Notes under the pieces: generated by a model
The model's database searches: none
Told to the model about the DNA's origin: nothing
What the model saw: only the letters and a program-made list of their open reading frames with translations
Made by a program: the position numbers and the translations under genes
DNA from: JADHUC01 sp964617665
Lineage (GTDB): Bacteria > Planctomycetota > Planctomycetia > Pirellulales > Pirellulaceae
DNA: 5,571 nt
Assembly (NCBI GenBank): GCA_964617665.1
Contig: CAZUAH010000790.1
Span: 1 to 5,571 of the forward strand
Direction: 5' to 3'
Part shown: in pieces, positions 1 through 5,571 of the stretch
Layout of the letters: each line of letters begins with the position of its first letter
How positions within the stretch are numbered: position 1 is the first letter of the stretch

Positions 1-1045
1 CCGTGCCGAGGTTCTGCGCCACGGTTTCCCCGTCACTTGTGCGTACCGGCGAGTACGGTTTGGGCGGCGGCCCGCCGGCCACGGCGATCAGACATCCGTG
101 ACCGACCAGGATCTCTTCCGTGCCCGCAGTGTCCTGGAAATCGCGCAGCACGTCGCCCGTGGCTGCGTCAATTTCCGAGACGGGTGCGGTGATGCCAAGA
201 GTCGTGTACAAGCGGTCGCCGATAGCCACCAACCGCCGTGGGACTCGGGCCGGCCCGCTTTTGAAGGGATAAATACGATGGGCCCAGTCGGGAATGCCAC
301 GCTTCCACAGCAGGGACCCGTTAAACGCATCCCGCGCCACGACCCGCCATTGAGAAGGCAGCAGTGGCGAATGGTGCGGTCCCTCGTCCATGATGTAAAA
401 GAGTCGCCCGCCAGCCGATACAACCGAACTGATGGACGCCATGCGATCGTGGTGACGCGTCCACAACGGACCGGCGGTCCATCGCACGCGCCGTGGCGGG
501 GCGATCCGCTCGTCCTTCGCCACAGTGTTGTTCGATGGGTCGTAGAGATAGTGCGTCCATTCATCAATGGCACTCGGCCAGGGCTTCACGATCCGGTTCC
601 ATCCATCGCCCGAACGGATCAGCGCTACACCGTTTGGCGCCAGCACTCGCTGAATCTCCGCCTTGCTCGGAACGGAATCAGTGCCGTCGACCACAACGAG
701 GTTCACGAGTTCGGTGATGTAGGGAAGATGCTTGCCGTCGTAGCGGGCTACCGTGACAGGACCATAGCAACCCAGCGCACCGATCGCGTCACGCGCCGCA
801 CGCACGCCTTCCTCTTTGGACGCCAACGCTTGAACGTAGTACCGATCGCATGTCCGCAAGGCCGCGGTCTTCTTACCAATGTCGCCAATGTGAACCACGA
901 ACCCACCACTGACCCCGGCCTCGGCATGGACGCCCTCCGCCCACTGCCGGGCTTGTGCACTGGGAGATTTCGCGACCGCCTCAGATCCGAGAGCCAGGTG
1001 GGTAGTGGCAAGGGCGCTGACAATTAGACTGACAAGAACGTTCAT
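1..1045 (-). CDS. Exported methyltransferase-like/PQQ beta-propeller protein, 3' end cut off by window edge
   Basis: The reading frame is open from the ATG at 1045 to the left edge: 348 residues with no stop. Residues 1-20 look like a Sec signal peptide (hydrophobic VLVSLIVSALATTHLALG). Residues 33-145 resemble a Rossmann-type SAM-methyltransferase fold: GGFVVHIGDIGK (47-58) sits at the motif I position but lacks a clean GxGxG, and EIQRVLAPNGVALI (130-143) matches the usual late strand. DEWTHYLYDPSNN (161-173) marks the junction to a PQQ-type propeller. Propeller strands are seen at SAGGRLFYIMDEG (210-222), ARDAFNGSLLWKR (237-249) and DAATGDVLRDF (293-303). This domain order is known to me from planctomycete proteins often labelled BamB-like or PQQ-binding. 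The start is supported by AAGGAG seven bases upstream. It is probably downstream of the glycosidase-like gene in one transcript. The exact function is unknown; PQQ binding itself is unproven, because such propellers often serve as scaffolds. Confidence 0.85.
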   Translation of the reverse strand, partial: MNVLVSLIVSALATTHLALGSEAVAKSPSAQARQWAEGVHAEAGVSGGFVVHIGDIGKKTAALRTCDRYYVQALASKEEGVRAARDAIGALGCYGPVTVARYDGKHLPYITELVNLVVVDGTDSVPSKAEIQRVLAPNGVALIRSGDGWNRIVKPWPSAIDEWTHYLYDPSNNTVAKDERIAPPRRVRWTAGPLWTRHHDRMASISSVVSAGGRLFYIMDEGPHHSPLLPSQWRVVARDAFNGSLLWKRGIPDWAHRIYPFKSGPARVPRRLVAIGDRLYTTLGITAPVSEIDAATGDVLRDFQDTAGTEEILVGHGCLIAVAGGPPPKPYSPVRTSDGETVAQNLGT

Positions 1046-1052
1046 GTTGGTG

Positions 1053-1058
1053 CTCCTT
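1053..1058 (-). promoter_or_regulatory. Shine-Dalgarno AAGGAG of the PQQ-propeller gene
   Basis: On the minus strand AAGGAG lies seven bases before the ATG at 1045. This is near-ideal spacing and fixes the start of the propeller gene. Confidence 0.8.
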
Positions 1059-1073
1059 GATTCTGTTTGCCTG

Positions 1074-1112
1074 TCCCGTATCGTGGCCCAGTAGCATTGA
1101 GAACGTACGGGA
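1074..1112 (-). other. Stem-loop in the gap between the two minus-strand genes
   Basis: TCCCGTA at 1074-1080 is the inverse complement of TACGGGA at 1106-1112. The stem extends by three more pairs (CGT 1082-1084 with ACG 1103-1105) across a single-base bulge at 1081. The loop is about 18 nt. There is no T-run on the minus-strand 3' side, so it is not a standard intrinsic terminator. It would lie in the 5' leader of the propeller gene or in the intercistronic RNA, about 15 bases before the Shine-Dalgarno. Confidence 0.3.
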
Positions 1113-1119
1113 GAAACGA

Positions 1120-1125
1120 ATTATA
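1120..1125 (-). promoter_or_regulatory. Possible -10 box TATAAT before the PQQ-propeller gene
   Basis: The minus strand reads TATAAT, a perfect sigma-70 -10 hexamer, about 75 bases before the propeller ATG. No convincing -35 hexamer is found 16-18 bases upstream. In GC-rich DNA a perfect TATAAT is uncommon, so an internal promoter is possible, but a chance match cannot be excluded. Confidence 0.25.
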
Positions 1126-1165
1126 GTGGATCACGGGAGCCGCAAATACCGCCTCACGCACACCG

Positions 1166-3583
1166 TTAAGGCACCGCCATGGTCGGCGCGGTCGCGTTAC
1201 AGTAAATGTTGAACTTCGGAATATCGAGTTCCAGCGCGCCATCGGGTCGCAATCTGCCTTCCAAGGTGATGCGCTCATAGAGCCACGGAGTGAGCGGTTT
1301 CGGATCGGCCGCGGGGTCGGCCGCCCTGCGAAGGTCGGGAGAAATGAGGGTTGCCTGGGACGAAGAGAACCGCCTGCTCGACGGCGGATGAATCGTCAGG
1401 GTCACACCCTCGGCGGGCGTAAGCCGATCGGTCGGCCGATCGAGCTGGTAATTCACCAAGTCGACGGCAACGGCGTCGTCAGCATCACGAAAGGCGAACA
1501 CGCCGACCGTGACGGGTGCGTTCGTCTCGACTTGGATTGTCCTCTTCACCAAGCAATCGTCGATAGACGCTCGGATTCGCGCTCTGCCGTCAGTCCGCTC
1601 GCCAGCGGCGACGTCGACGCAATAGGCTTTGCCCGGCGCCTCGGGGCATTGGACGAAAGGTCCGTTGCCTGCTTGCTCGACGGCCTGTTGTCGCGCGCCC
1701 GAATCACTTGAAATCCTCTCAAGGAGCGTATCGTCGGGCTCGCGGAACCAGAGGAACCTTTCCAGTCCGTGTCGCGTTCCGACGTCGCCCGAGAGGATCA
1801 CATGTCCACCTCCTTCGGCGTACGCCAGGATCGCGTCGATCACCTTGTCGGAAAGACAAGCAGCGCCGGGCAGCACGACGACCTTGAATGGCCGGATCCG
1901 CTCCAGCGTAAGCTGATCGTCGAGCAAGACGTCCCATTGCACGTGCAGATCAGTTAAGGCCTGAGCCCAGCCAAGGTAGTCGTAGAGGCATTTTTCGGGA
2001 TCCATCGTGAACACCGTGACGCTGGCCGGGAGCGTCTGGCCGGGAAATACCAGCACCACGTCGGCCAATGATCGGCGGGAACCGTAGTACGATGAAAAGC
2101 TCCTTATGAAACAGTTGGCCCAGGTGGCGCTTTCATCCGATCCGGGCGAGTAACCTTTCAAGTATTGGTGGTTGTAGTCGAGCACGCCTTTGTTGGCCAG
2201 ACAATCCATGGCCATCACCTTATGCAAGTTTTCGTGACCGGGACCGCTGAGTTCCTGCGGGACGTAAACCGACGGCCAGCAGTAGCCGGCCGAGCTGACC
2301 GCTGCGCCCAAACGGACCACGCCGCCCAGTCTTCCCAGCGGTGGAAGTCCCGTGGGGACCACCAACGGTCCGTACTGCGTGGCCGCGTGGTGCTCGAAAT
2401 GCGCGATATCCAGCGCACCCGATACGAGTGAGCCGCCGGGGAAGATGGGAACGGTGTTGCCGACCACCACGACTTCCGATCCAAGGCGTCGGCTTTCGGT
2501 CTTGCAGAAGGCGTAGAGGCTGCGGAACAACTCGTCGCTATCGTTCAGCTTGGACGTGACAAACAAGTTCCAGATCGGATCATCACTCCACCGCTTGTTC
2601 AGGTAGTGCCAGCGATGTCCACGCGACTTGAACGGTTTGTCGTCGATGTAGCGTTTCAAATCGAAGTCCGGTGCGTCAATGCCCAGTTTGCGGCGTTCGG
2701 CATCGTCGAGTCGAGCGTCGGCGAAACGACGGAAACGCTCGATGCTCCACGGGCCGAATGCCTGCCACTGGGGATAGACCGTCTCGTTGTCGAAGTAATT
2801 GTCAAAATGAACGAAGGCCGGTTTCAACGAGAGCATCATCCCAACGCCCGCTTTGAAATCTTCCAGCAGAAAGGGATTCGAGTGGTCGTACGAGCAGATT
2901 CGCCCCAGGCTCCCCTTGGCCTCCGGCGGAATCGGGTCGGGGCCTGCGCCGAGAAAGGCATCGAGCTTCAGCTTCCGCGCGATCTCGGGCGAAACGCGAA
3001 CCGACGAGTAGTCCCACGCTTCGCGGCGGCCTTCGAATGAAATGCGAGCTAGGTCGTAGAGCCTCGATGGCCGGCTGCCATCGGGGAACGTCCAGGCTGG
3101 CAGGCCGAAGTCGCGGTAGTTCTTCAACCGGAGCGTATTCTCGTCCCGATAAAACCCATCCTTTCCGAACCAAGCCAGCTCTCCCGTCTCGCCTTGGTGG
3201 AAAACCAACTCCCACTGGTTGCGAATCAACTCGCCGTCCTCGACCAGCGCGACAAACTCACCGAACTCGCCCGCGTCGAAGTAGAAGACGTTCTTCACGC
3301 CCCGCTTTCGGAAGTGCTCGACATGCTTGATGGCGTCGTACTTGCCTCGACGTTCCAGTTGGTGTTGGATCCACCACGCCCCATACCAACCAGTGGGCCA
3401 ACTGCTTCGCTCGGCCATCATGCCAAGCTTCCATTCTTGTCCTTCCTTGTGCGTGGAATGAGAAACTACCGTATGGTAGTCGCTCCACCACGGCCGTCCC
3501 TCGTCAGCCGAGCATACGTCGATCGATGCCAAAGTTGCAAACACGATAAAAAGGGTGCGGTGCGCCGATCGAGATTGTCCCAT
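1166..3583 (-). CDS. Exported glycoside-hydrolase-like protein with GH42-type amidotransferase-like domain
   Basis: From the ATG at 3583 this encodes 805 residues, ending in TAA at 1166-1168. Residues 1-26 form a signal peptide (hydrophobic TLFIVFATLASIDVCSA), so the product is probably periplasmic or secreted. Residues about 30-490 look like a TIM-barrel enzyme: strands with acidic ends appear at VFYFDAGEFGEF (99-110), FVHFDNYFDNE (257-267), VVVVGNT (371-377) and DIAHFEHHA (392-400). D261, D265 and E397 are candidate catalytic acids. Residues about 507-606 fit a class I glutamine-amidotransferase-like fold (VVVLPGAACLSDKVIDAIL at 568-586, then GGGHVILSGD at 591-600), as in the GH42 trimerisation domain. 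The C-terminus (from about 690, with VAVDLVNYQ) looks beta-rich. The start at 3583 is chosen because the signal peptide begins directly after it; in-frame alternatives are ATG 3616, TTG 3649 and GTG 3586. Substrate is unknown. The barrel assignment rests on pattern recognition; the open frame and export signal are firm. Confidence 0.8.
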   Translation of the reverse strand: MGQSRSAHRTLFIVFATLASIDVCSADEGRPWWSDYHTVVSHSTHKEGQEWKLGMMAERSSWPTGWYGAWWIQHQLERRGKYDAIKHVEHFRKRGVKNVFYFDAGEFGEFVALVEDGELIRNQWELVFHQGETGELAWFGKDGFYRDENTLRLKNYRDFGLPAWTFPDGSRPSRLYDLARISFEGRREAWDYSSVRVSPEIARKLKLDAFLGAGPDPIPPEAKGSLGRICSYDHSNPFLLEDFKAGVGMMLSLKPAFVHFDNYFDNETVYPQWQAFGPWSIERFRRFADARLDDAERRKLGIDAPDFDLKRYIDDKPFKSRGHRWHYLNKRWSDDPIWNLFVTSKLNDSDELFRSLYAFCKTESRRLGSEVVVVGNTVPIFPGGSLVSGALDIAHFEHHAATQYGPLVVPTGLPPLGRLGGVVRLGAAVSSAGYCWPSVYVPQELSGPGHENLHKVMAMDCLANKGVLDYNHQYLKGYSPGSDESATWANCFIRSFSSYYGSRRSLADVVLVFPGQTLPASVTVFTMDPEKCLYDYLGWAQALTDLHVQWDVLLDDQLTLERIRPFKVVVLPGAACLSDKVIDAILAYAEGGGHVILSGDVGTRHGLERFLWFREPDDTLLERISSDSGARQQAVEQAGNGPFVQCPEAPGKAYCVDVAAGERTDGRARIRASIDDCLVKRTIQVETNAPVTVGVFAFRDADDAVAVDLVNYQLDRPTDRLTPAEGVTLTIHPPSSRRFSSSQATLISPDLRRAADPAADPKPLTPWLYERITLEGRLRPDGALELDIPKFNIYCNATAPTMAVP

Positions 3584-3657
3584 CACCTGCGTTCTTTCTT
3601 GTCCAGCGTTTTTCATCTGGGCGAACCAGAACATCAACTTGGCCCGCAACGGTACCC

Positions 3658-3663
3658 ATTGTA
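3658..3663 (-). promoter_or_regulatory. Possible -10 box TACAAT of the glycosidase-like gene
   Basis: The minus strand reads TACAAT (five of six to TATAAT) about 75 bases before the ATG at 3583. The -35 region at suitable spacing is poor. If real, transcription would begin near 3651, which would leave no leader for the TTG at 3649 and so favours the ATG at 3583 or 3616. Confidence 0.18.
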
Positions 3664-3827
3664 TTAGCCTGCGGCGCGTTCTTCACCTAACGTCGCCGGC
3701 CTCTTCGGAAAATCGGAGAATACCGACCATTTCGCTCGCGACTGGTCTCACAAACGTCAAACGAAGTCACTGGCGGGCGGACTTTGCGCGGCGGAATGTG
3801 CCATCTACAATTCGATTGCCGTCGTCC

Positions 3828-3833
3828 TATACT
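3828..3833 (+). promoter_or_regulatory. Possible -10 box TATACT of the metallopeptidase-like gene
   Basis: TATACT matches TATAAT at five of six bases, in the only AT-richer patch near the gene. No good -35 is visible. If used, it would give a leader of about 120 nt that includes the GC-rich stem-loop. Confidence 0.15.
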
Positions 3834-3860
3834 GGGGTCGAACCACGTGCTTGCGAGCGG

Positions 3861-3893
3861 TGGGCCCCCAGCATTTCACGGCCGGGGGGCTCA
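3861..3893 (+). other. GC-rich stem-loop in the leader of the metallopeptidase-like gene
   Basis: TGGGCCCCC (3861-3869) pairs with GGGGGCTCA (3885-3893): nine pairs including one G-U, around a 15-nt loop. The loop contains AGCATT (3870-3875), which can pair instead with AATGCT (3893-3898), giving a competing hairpin. A T5 tract follows at 3903-3907. This could be a leader structure or a weak terminator; the distance from stem to T-run is long for a standard terminator. Confidence 0.35.
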
Positions 3894-3949
3894 ATGCTCG
3901 CGTTTTTCGCACCTCGCCCCCAGTCACGAAACCCCATACTAATCAACAT

Positions 3950-3953
3950 GGAG
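3950..3953 (+). promoter_or_regulatory. Shine-Dalgarno GGAG supporting the GTG start at 3962
   Basis: GGAG lies eight bases before GTG 3962. There is no in-frame ATG before the signal-peptide sequence, so this site decides in favour of the GTG start. Confidence 0.7.
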
Positions 3954-3961
3954 AACTCGCA

Positions 3962-5571
3962 GTGAAATGTGATTTTCGATTCCTCGGGCGCCTGTCGCCA
4001 GGGGTGTTTCTGTGTCTGTTTACGGCGTTTGTTGCGCCGTCCGCGTCTGGCGCGGACAACGGCTTTGCCGATCCGCTGTTTCGCGTGGAGACCGATGGAT
4101 TCGACGCGAGCGAGGCCGACATCAAGGCCATCTGCACATCGGCCGGTCGGGAACTGTGGAAGTATTTTCCGGACTACGACATCGAGCCGTTCGTCGTTCA
4201 GCGGAGCCGCACCGGCCCGATCGTGTGGCACAACCGGAACGACGAGGGCGAGATCGTTATGCGGCTCGATACGCACAACACTTTGTGGTCGCAGTACGCC
4301 TACCAGTTCGCGCACGAGTTCTGCCACATCCTCAGCGGGTTCGAGAACGACGATCCCGGCAACAGATGGTTCGAGGAGACGCTCTGCGAGACCGCATCGG
4401 TCTTCGCCATCCGGGCCATGGCCCGATCGTGGAAGGACGATCCGCCGTACTCGAACTGGAAGGACTACCGCCACGCGCTGGCCGAATACGCCGATAACGT
4501 CATCGTCAGCCGCAAGGAGGTGCTGGAGATCTACGAAAAGGGGCTCGGCGGGTTCTACCGGGCCCATCGAGAGGAACTGACCAAGAACGCCGGCCTGCGG
4601 AACCTCAACGGCGCCATGGCTCTGGTTTTCTTGCGGCTGTTCGAGGAGGATCCGCGACGCTGGGAGGCGGTTCGCTGGTTGAATCATCGCCCGTCGCCGC
4701 CAAGCGAGACGTTTCCCGAGCACCTTCAGAAGTGGTACAACGCCGTGCCGGCGCGTCACCGCGCGTTCGTGGCCACCGTGGCCCGACTCTACAATGTCGA
4801 GATCGACACGTCGGCCGCTCCACCGCCGCCGGAGGTTGTCGAAGACCCGCGAAGACCGGCCAAGCCGGGCGGGTACGCCACGCCGCCCGTGCCCAAGTAC
4901 CGGGTCGACGCCGACGGCTTCGGCGCCAGCGAGCGTGACATCCGGGCCGTCTGCGACTCGGCCGGCCGCGAACTGTGGCGGCACTTCCCCACGGCCGAGA
5001 TCGAACCATTCGTCGTCTCCCGTGGAACCAACGGCCCCACGGTGCTCTACGGACGGAACGCGCAGGGCGAGATCGTCATCAAACTTAACACGCAAGGCAC
5101 GAGTTGGGCCCAGTACACGTTTCAGTTCTCACAGATGTTCGCCCGCATCCTTGTCCGTTTCGACCAACGCTCCGTGGGCAACAGTTGGTTCGAGTCCGCG
5201 GTATGCGACACGGCGTCGCTCTTTGCGCTCCGGGCCATGTCTCGAGCCTGGGAACACGACCCGCCGTACGTCCATTGGAAGGACTACCGCCACGCGCTCG
5301 CCAAGTACGCCCAGAACATCCTCGACTCCCGCAAGCAATTGACCGACGACGACTTGGCCGACTACTACCGCAAGCATCGCGACAGTCTGGCAGCCGGCGA
5401 CGTCCCGCGGGAGGTGACGGGCGCCATCGCCTGTGTGTTGCTGCGTCTGCTCGAAGAAACACCCGAACACTGGGAAGCCGTCCACTGGCTCAATCAACAG
5501 CCGTCCGCGAAAGGCGAGCCCTTTGTGGAGTACCTCGCGCGTTGGCAAAAAGCGGCGCCCGACAAGCACAA
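3962..5571 (+). CDS. Exported protein with two tandem metallopeptidase-like domains, second lacking catalytic residues; 3' end cut off
   Basis: The frame is open from GTG 3962 to the right edge: 536 residues. Residues 1-30 form a signal peptide (K/R-containing start, hydrophobic GVFLCLFTAFVAPSA, likely cleavage near SGA-DN). Domain 1 (about 40-281) carries AHEFCHILSG with the zinc-peptidase motif HExxH (H118, E119, H122), then RWFEETLCE (135-143), where E139 is the likely third ligand by analogy with the WxxEG motif of gluzincin peptidases. A proline-rich linker spans 283-312. Domain 2 (313 to the window end) repeats domain 1 but reads SQMFARILVR and SWFESAVCD at these positions. Metal binding and peptidase activity are therefore plausible only for domain 1. 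I do not recognise a named family, and substrates are unknown. It is divergent from the glycosidase-like gene. Further domains may follow beyond the edge. Confidence 0.85.
   Translation, partial: MKCDFRFLGRLSPGVFLCLFTAFVAPSASGADNGFADPLFRVETDGFDASEADIKAICTSAGRELWKYFPDYDIEPFVVQRSRTGPIVWHNRNDEGEIVMRLDTHNTLWSQYAYQFAHEFCHILSGFENDDPGNRWFEETLCETASVFAIRAMARSWKDDPPYSNWKDYRHALAEYADNVIVSRKEVLEIYEKGLGGFYRAHREELTKNAGLRNLNGAMALVFLRLFEEDPRRWEAVRWLNHRPSPPSETFPEHLQKWYNAVPARHRAFVATVARLYNVEIDTSAAPPPPEVVEDPRRPAKPGGYATPPVPKYRVDADGFGASERDIRAVCDSAGRELWRHFPTAEIEPFVVSRGTNGPTVLYGRNAQGEIVIKLNTQGTSWAQYTFQFSQMFARILVRFDQRSVGNSWFESAVCDTASLFALRAMSRAWEHDPPYVHWKDYRHALAKYAQNILDSRKQLTDDDLADYYRKHRDSLAAGDVPREVTGAIACVLLRLLEETPEHWEAVHWLNQQPSAKGEPFVEYLARWQKAAPDKH
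4079..4804 (+). repeat. Intragenic tandem duplication, copy 1 (intact HExxH)
   Basis: This stretch encodes residues 40-281. It opens with FRVETDGFDASE, contains the SAGRELW, IEPFVV, HEFCH, WFEE and WKDYRHALA motifs, and ends after the helical WEAVRWLN segment and a tail ending in NVEID. It aligns without gaps to copy 2 for the first 148 residues. Confidence 0.85.
4898..5571 (+). repeat. Intragenic tandem duplication, copy 2 (degenerate active site), cut off by window edge
   Basis: This stretch encodes residues 313-536, starting YRVDADGFGASE. It is offset by exactly 273 residues (819 bases) from copy 1 until about residue 460, where it lacks three residues; after that WEAVHWLN realigns. The longest identical DNA stretch I found is 23 bases: 4457-4479 equals 5276-5298, encoding WKDYRHA and the first two bases of a Leu codon. 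Conservation is strong around the scaffold and absent at the zinc motif. Confidence 0.85.

Larger units (their letters stand above)
3584..3961. other. Divergent intergenic region
   Basis: These 378 bases separate the starts of the glycosidase-like gene (leftward) and the metallopeptidase-like gene (rightward). I see no convincing coding sequence. A plus-strand frame open from 3555 to 3965 gives a product of odd, Arg/Ser/Pro-rich composition with no domain. The region holds candidate -10 boxes in each direction, a GC-rich stem-loop at 3861-3893, a T5 tract at 3903-3907 and the Shine-Dalgarno of the plus-strand gene. Control of both genes presumably lies here. Confidence 0.7.

Noticed and set aside
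98..1027. Plus-strand 309-residue open frame
   Set aside because: It lies antisense to the propeller gene, shows no domain and has an Arg/His-rich composition typical of shadow frames in GC-rich DNA.
3647..3649. TTG as the start of the glycosidase-like gene
   Set aside because: It would place 22 extra residues before a signal peptide that begins naturally at ATG 3583, and no Shine-Dalgarno precedes it.
3834..3850. tRNA T-arm-like GGTTCGACCCC on the minus strand
   Set aside because: The flanking bases do not form a five-pair T-stem, and no anticodon arm or acceptor stem is found nearby.
3555..3965. Plus-strand 136-residue open frame across the intergenic region
   Set aside because: It overlaps the signal-peptide region of the leftward gene, has no recognisable domain, and its composition is not protein-like.
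3969..4580. Plus-strand 203-residue open frame
   Set aside because: It is a +1 shadow of the GTG-started gene, Arg/Ser/Thr-rich and without signal peptide or motifs.
3827..5095. Minus-strand 422-residue open frame, with a similar one at 5129-5569
   Set aside because: Both are antisense to the peptidase-like gene. Their similarity to each other is explained by the duplicated domains on the plus strand.
1..5571. CRISPR arrays, insertion sequences, attachment sites or rRNA
   Set aside because: I saw no spaced short direct repeats, transposase frames, terminal inverted repeats or conserved rRNA segments. The only long repeat is the in-gene domain duplication.

Overview
This window looks like GC-rich chromosomal DNA from a planctomycete or a close relative. 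The main reason is the leftmost gene, whose layout (signal peptide, degenerate methyltransferase-like fold, then a PQQ-type beta-propeller) I know mainly from Planctomycetes. All three genes appear to encode exported proteins, and there is no sign of a mobile element, CRISPR array or RNA gene.

Layout. On the minus strand, bases 1-1045 hold the 5' part of the PQQ-propeller gene, which runs off the left edge. Upstream of it on the same strand, 1166-3583 holds a complete gene for an 805-residue exported protein resembling glycoside hydrolases: a probable barrel, a glutamine-amidotransferase-like domain of the kind found in GH42 beta-galactosidases, and a beta-rich C-terminus. These two genes are 120 bp apart and could be co-transcribed, although the gap also holds a consensus-like -10 box and a stem-loop. 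Bases 3584-3961 form a divergent intergenic region. On the plus strand, 3962-5571 holds a GTG-started gene for an exported protein with two tandem copies of a metallopeptidase-like domain, running off the right edge.

The most interesting point is in the plus-strand gene. Copy 1 carries an intact HEFCH (HExxH) motif and a downstream WFEE motif. Copy 2 is about 57% identical over 148 ungapped residues by my hand count, yet the two histidines, the catalytic glutamate and the likely third zinc ligand are replaced by Q, R, M and S. This is an active-looking domain tethered to a catalytically dead twin by a proline-rich linker.

How the genes work together can only be inferred. The minus-strand pair fits a saccharide- or surface-related function in the periplasm or outside the cell. 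The divergent peptidase-like gene may share the intergenic control region, but nothing in the sequence proves a functional link.
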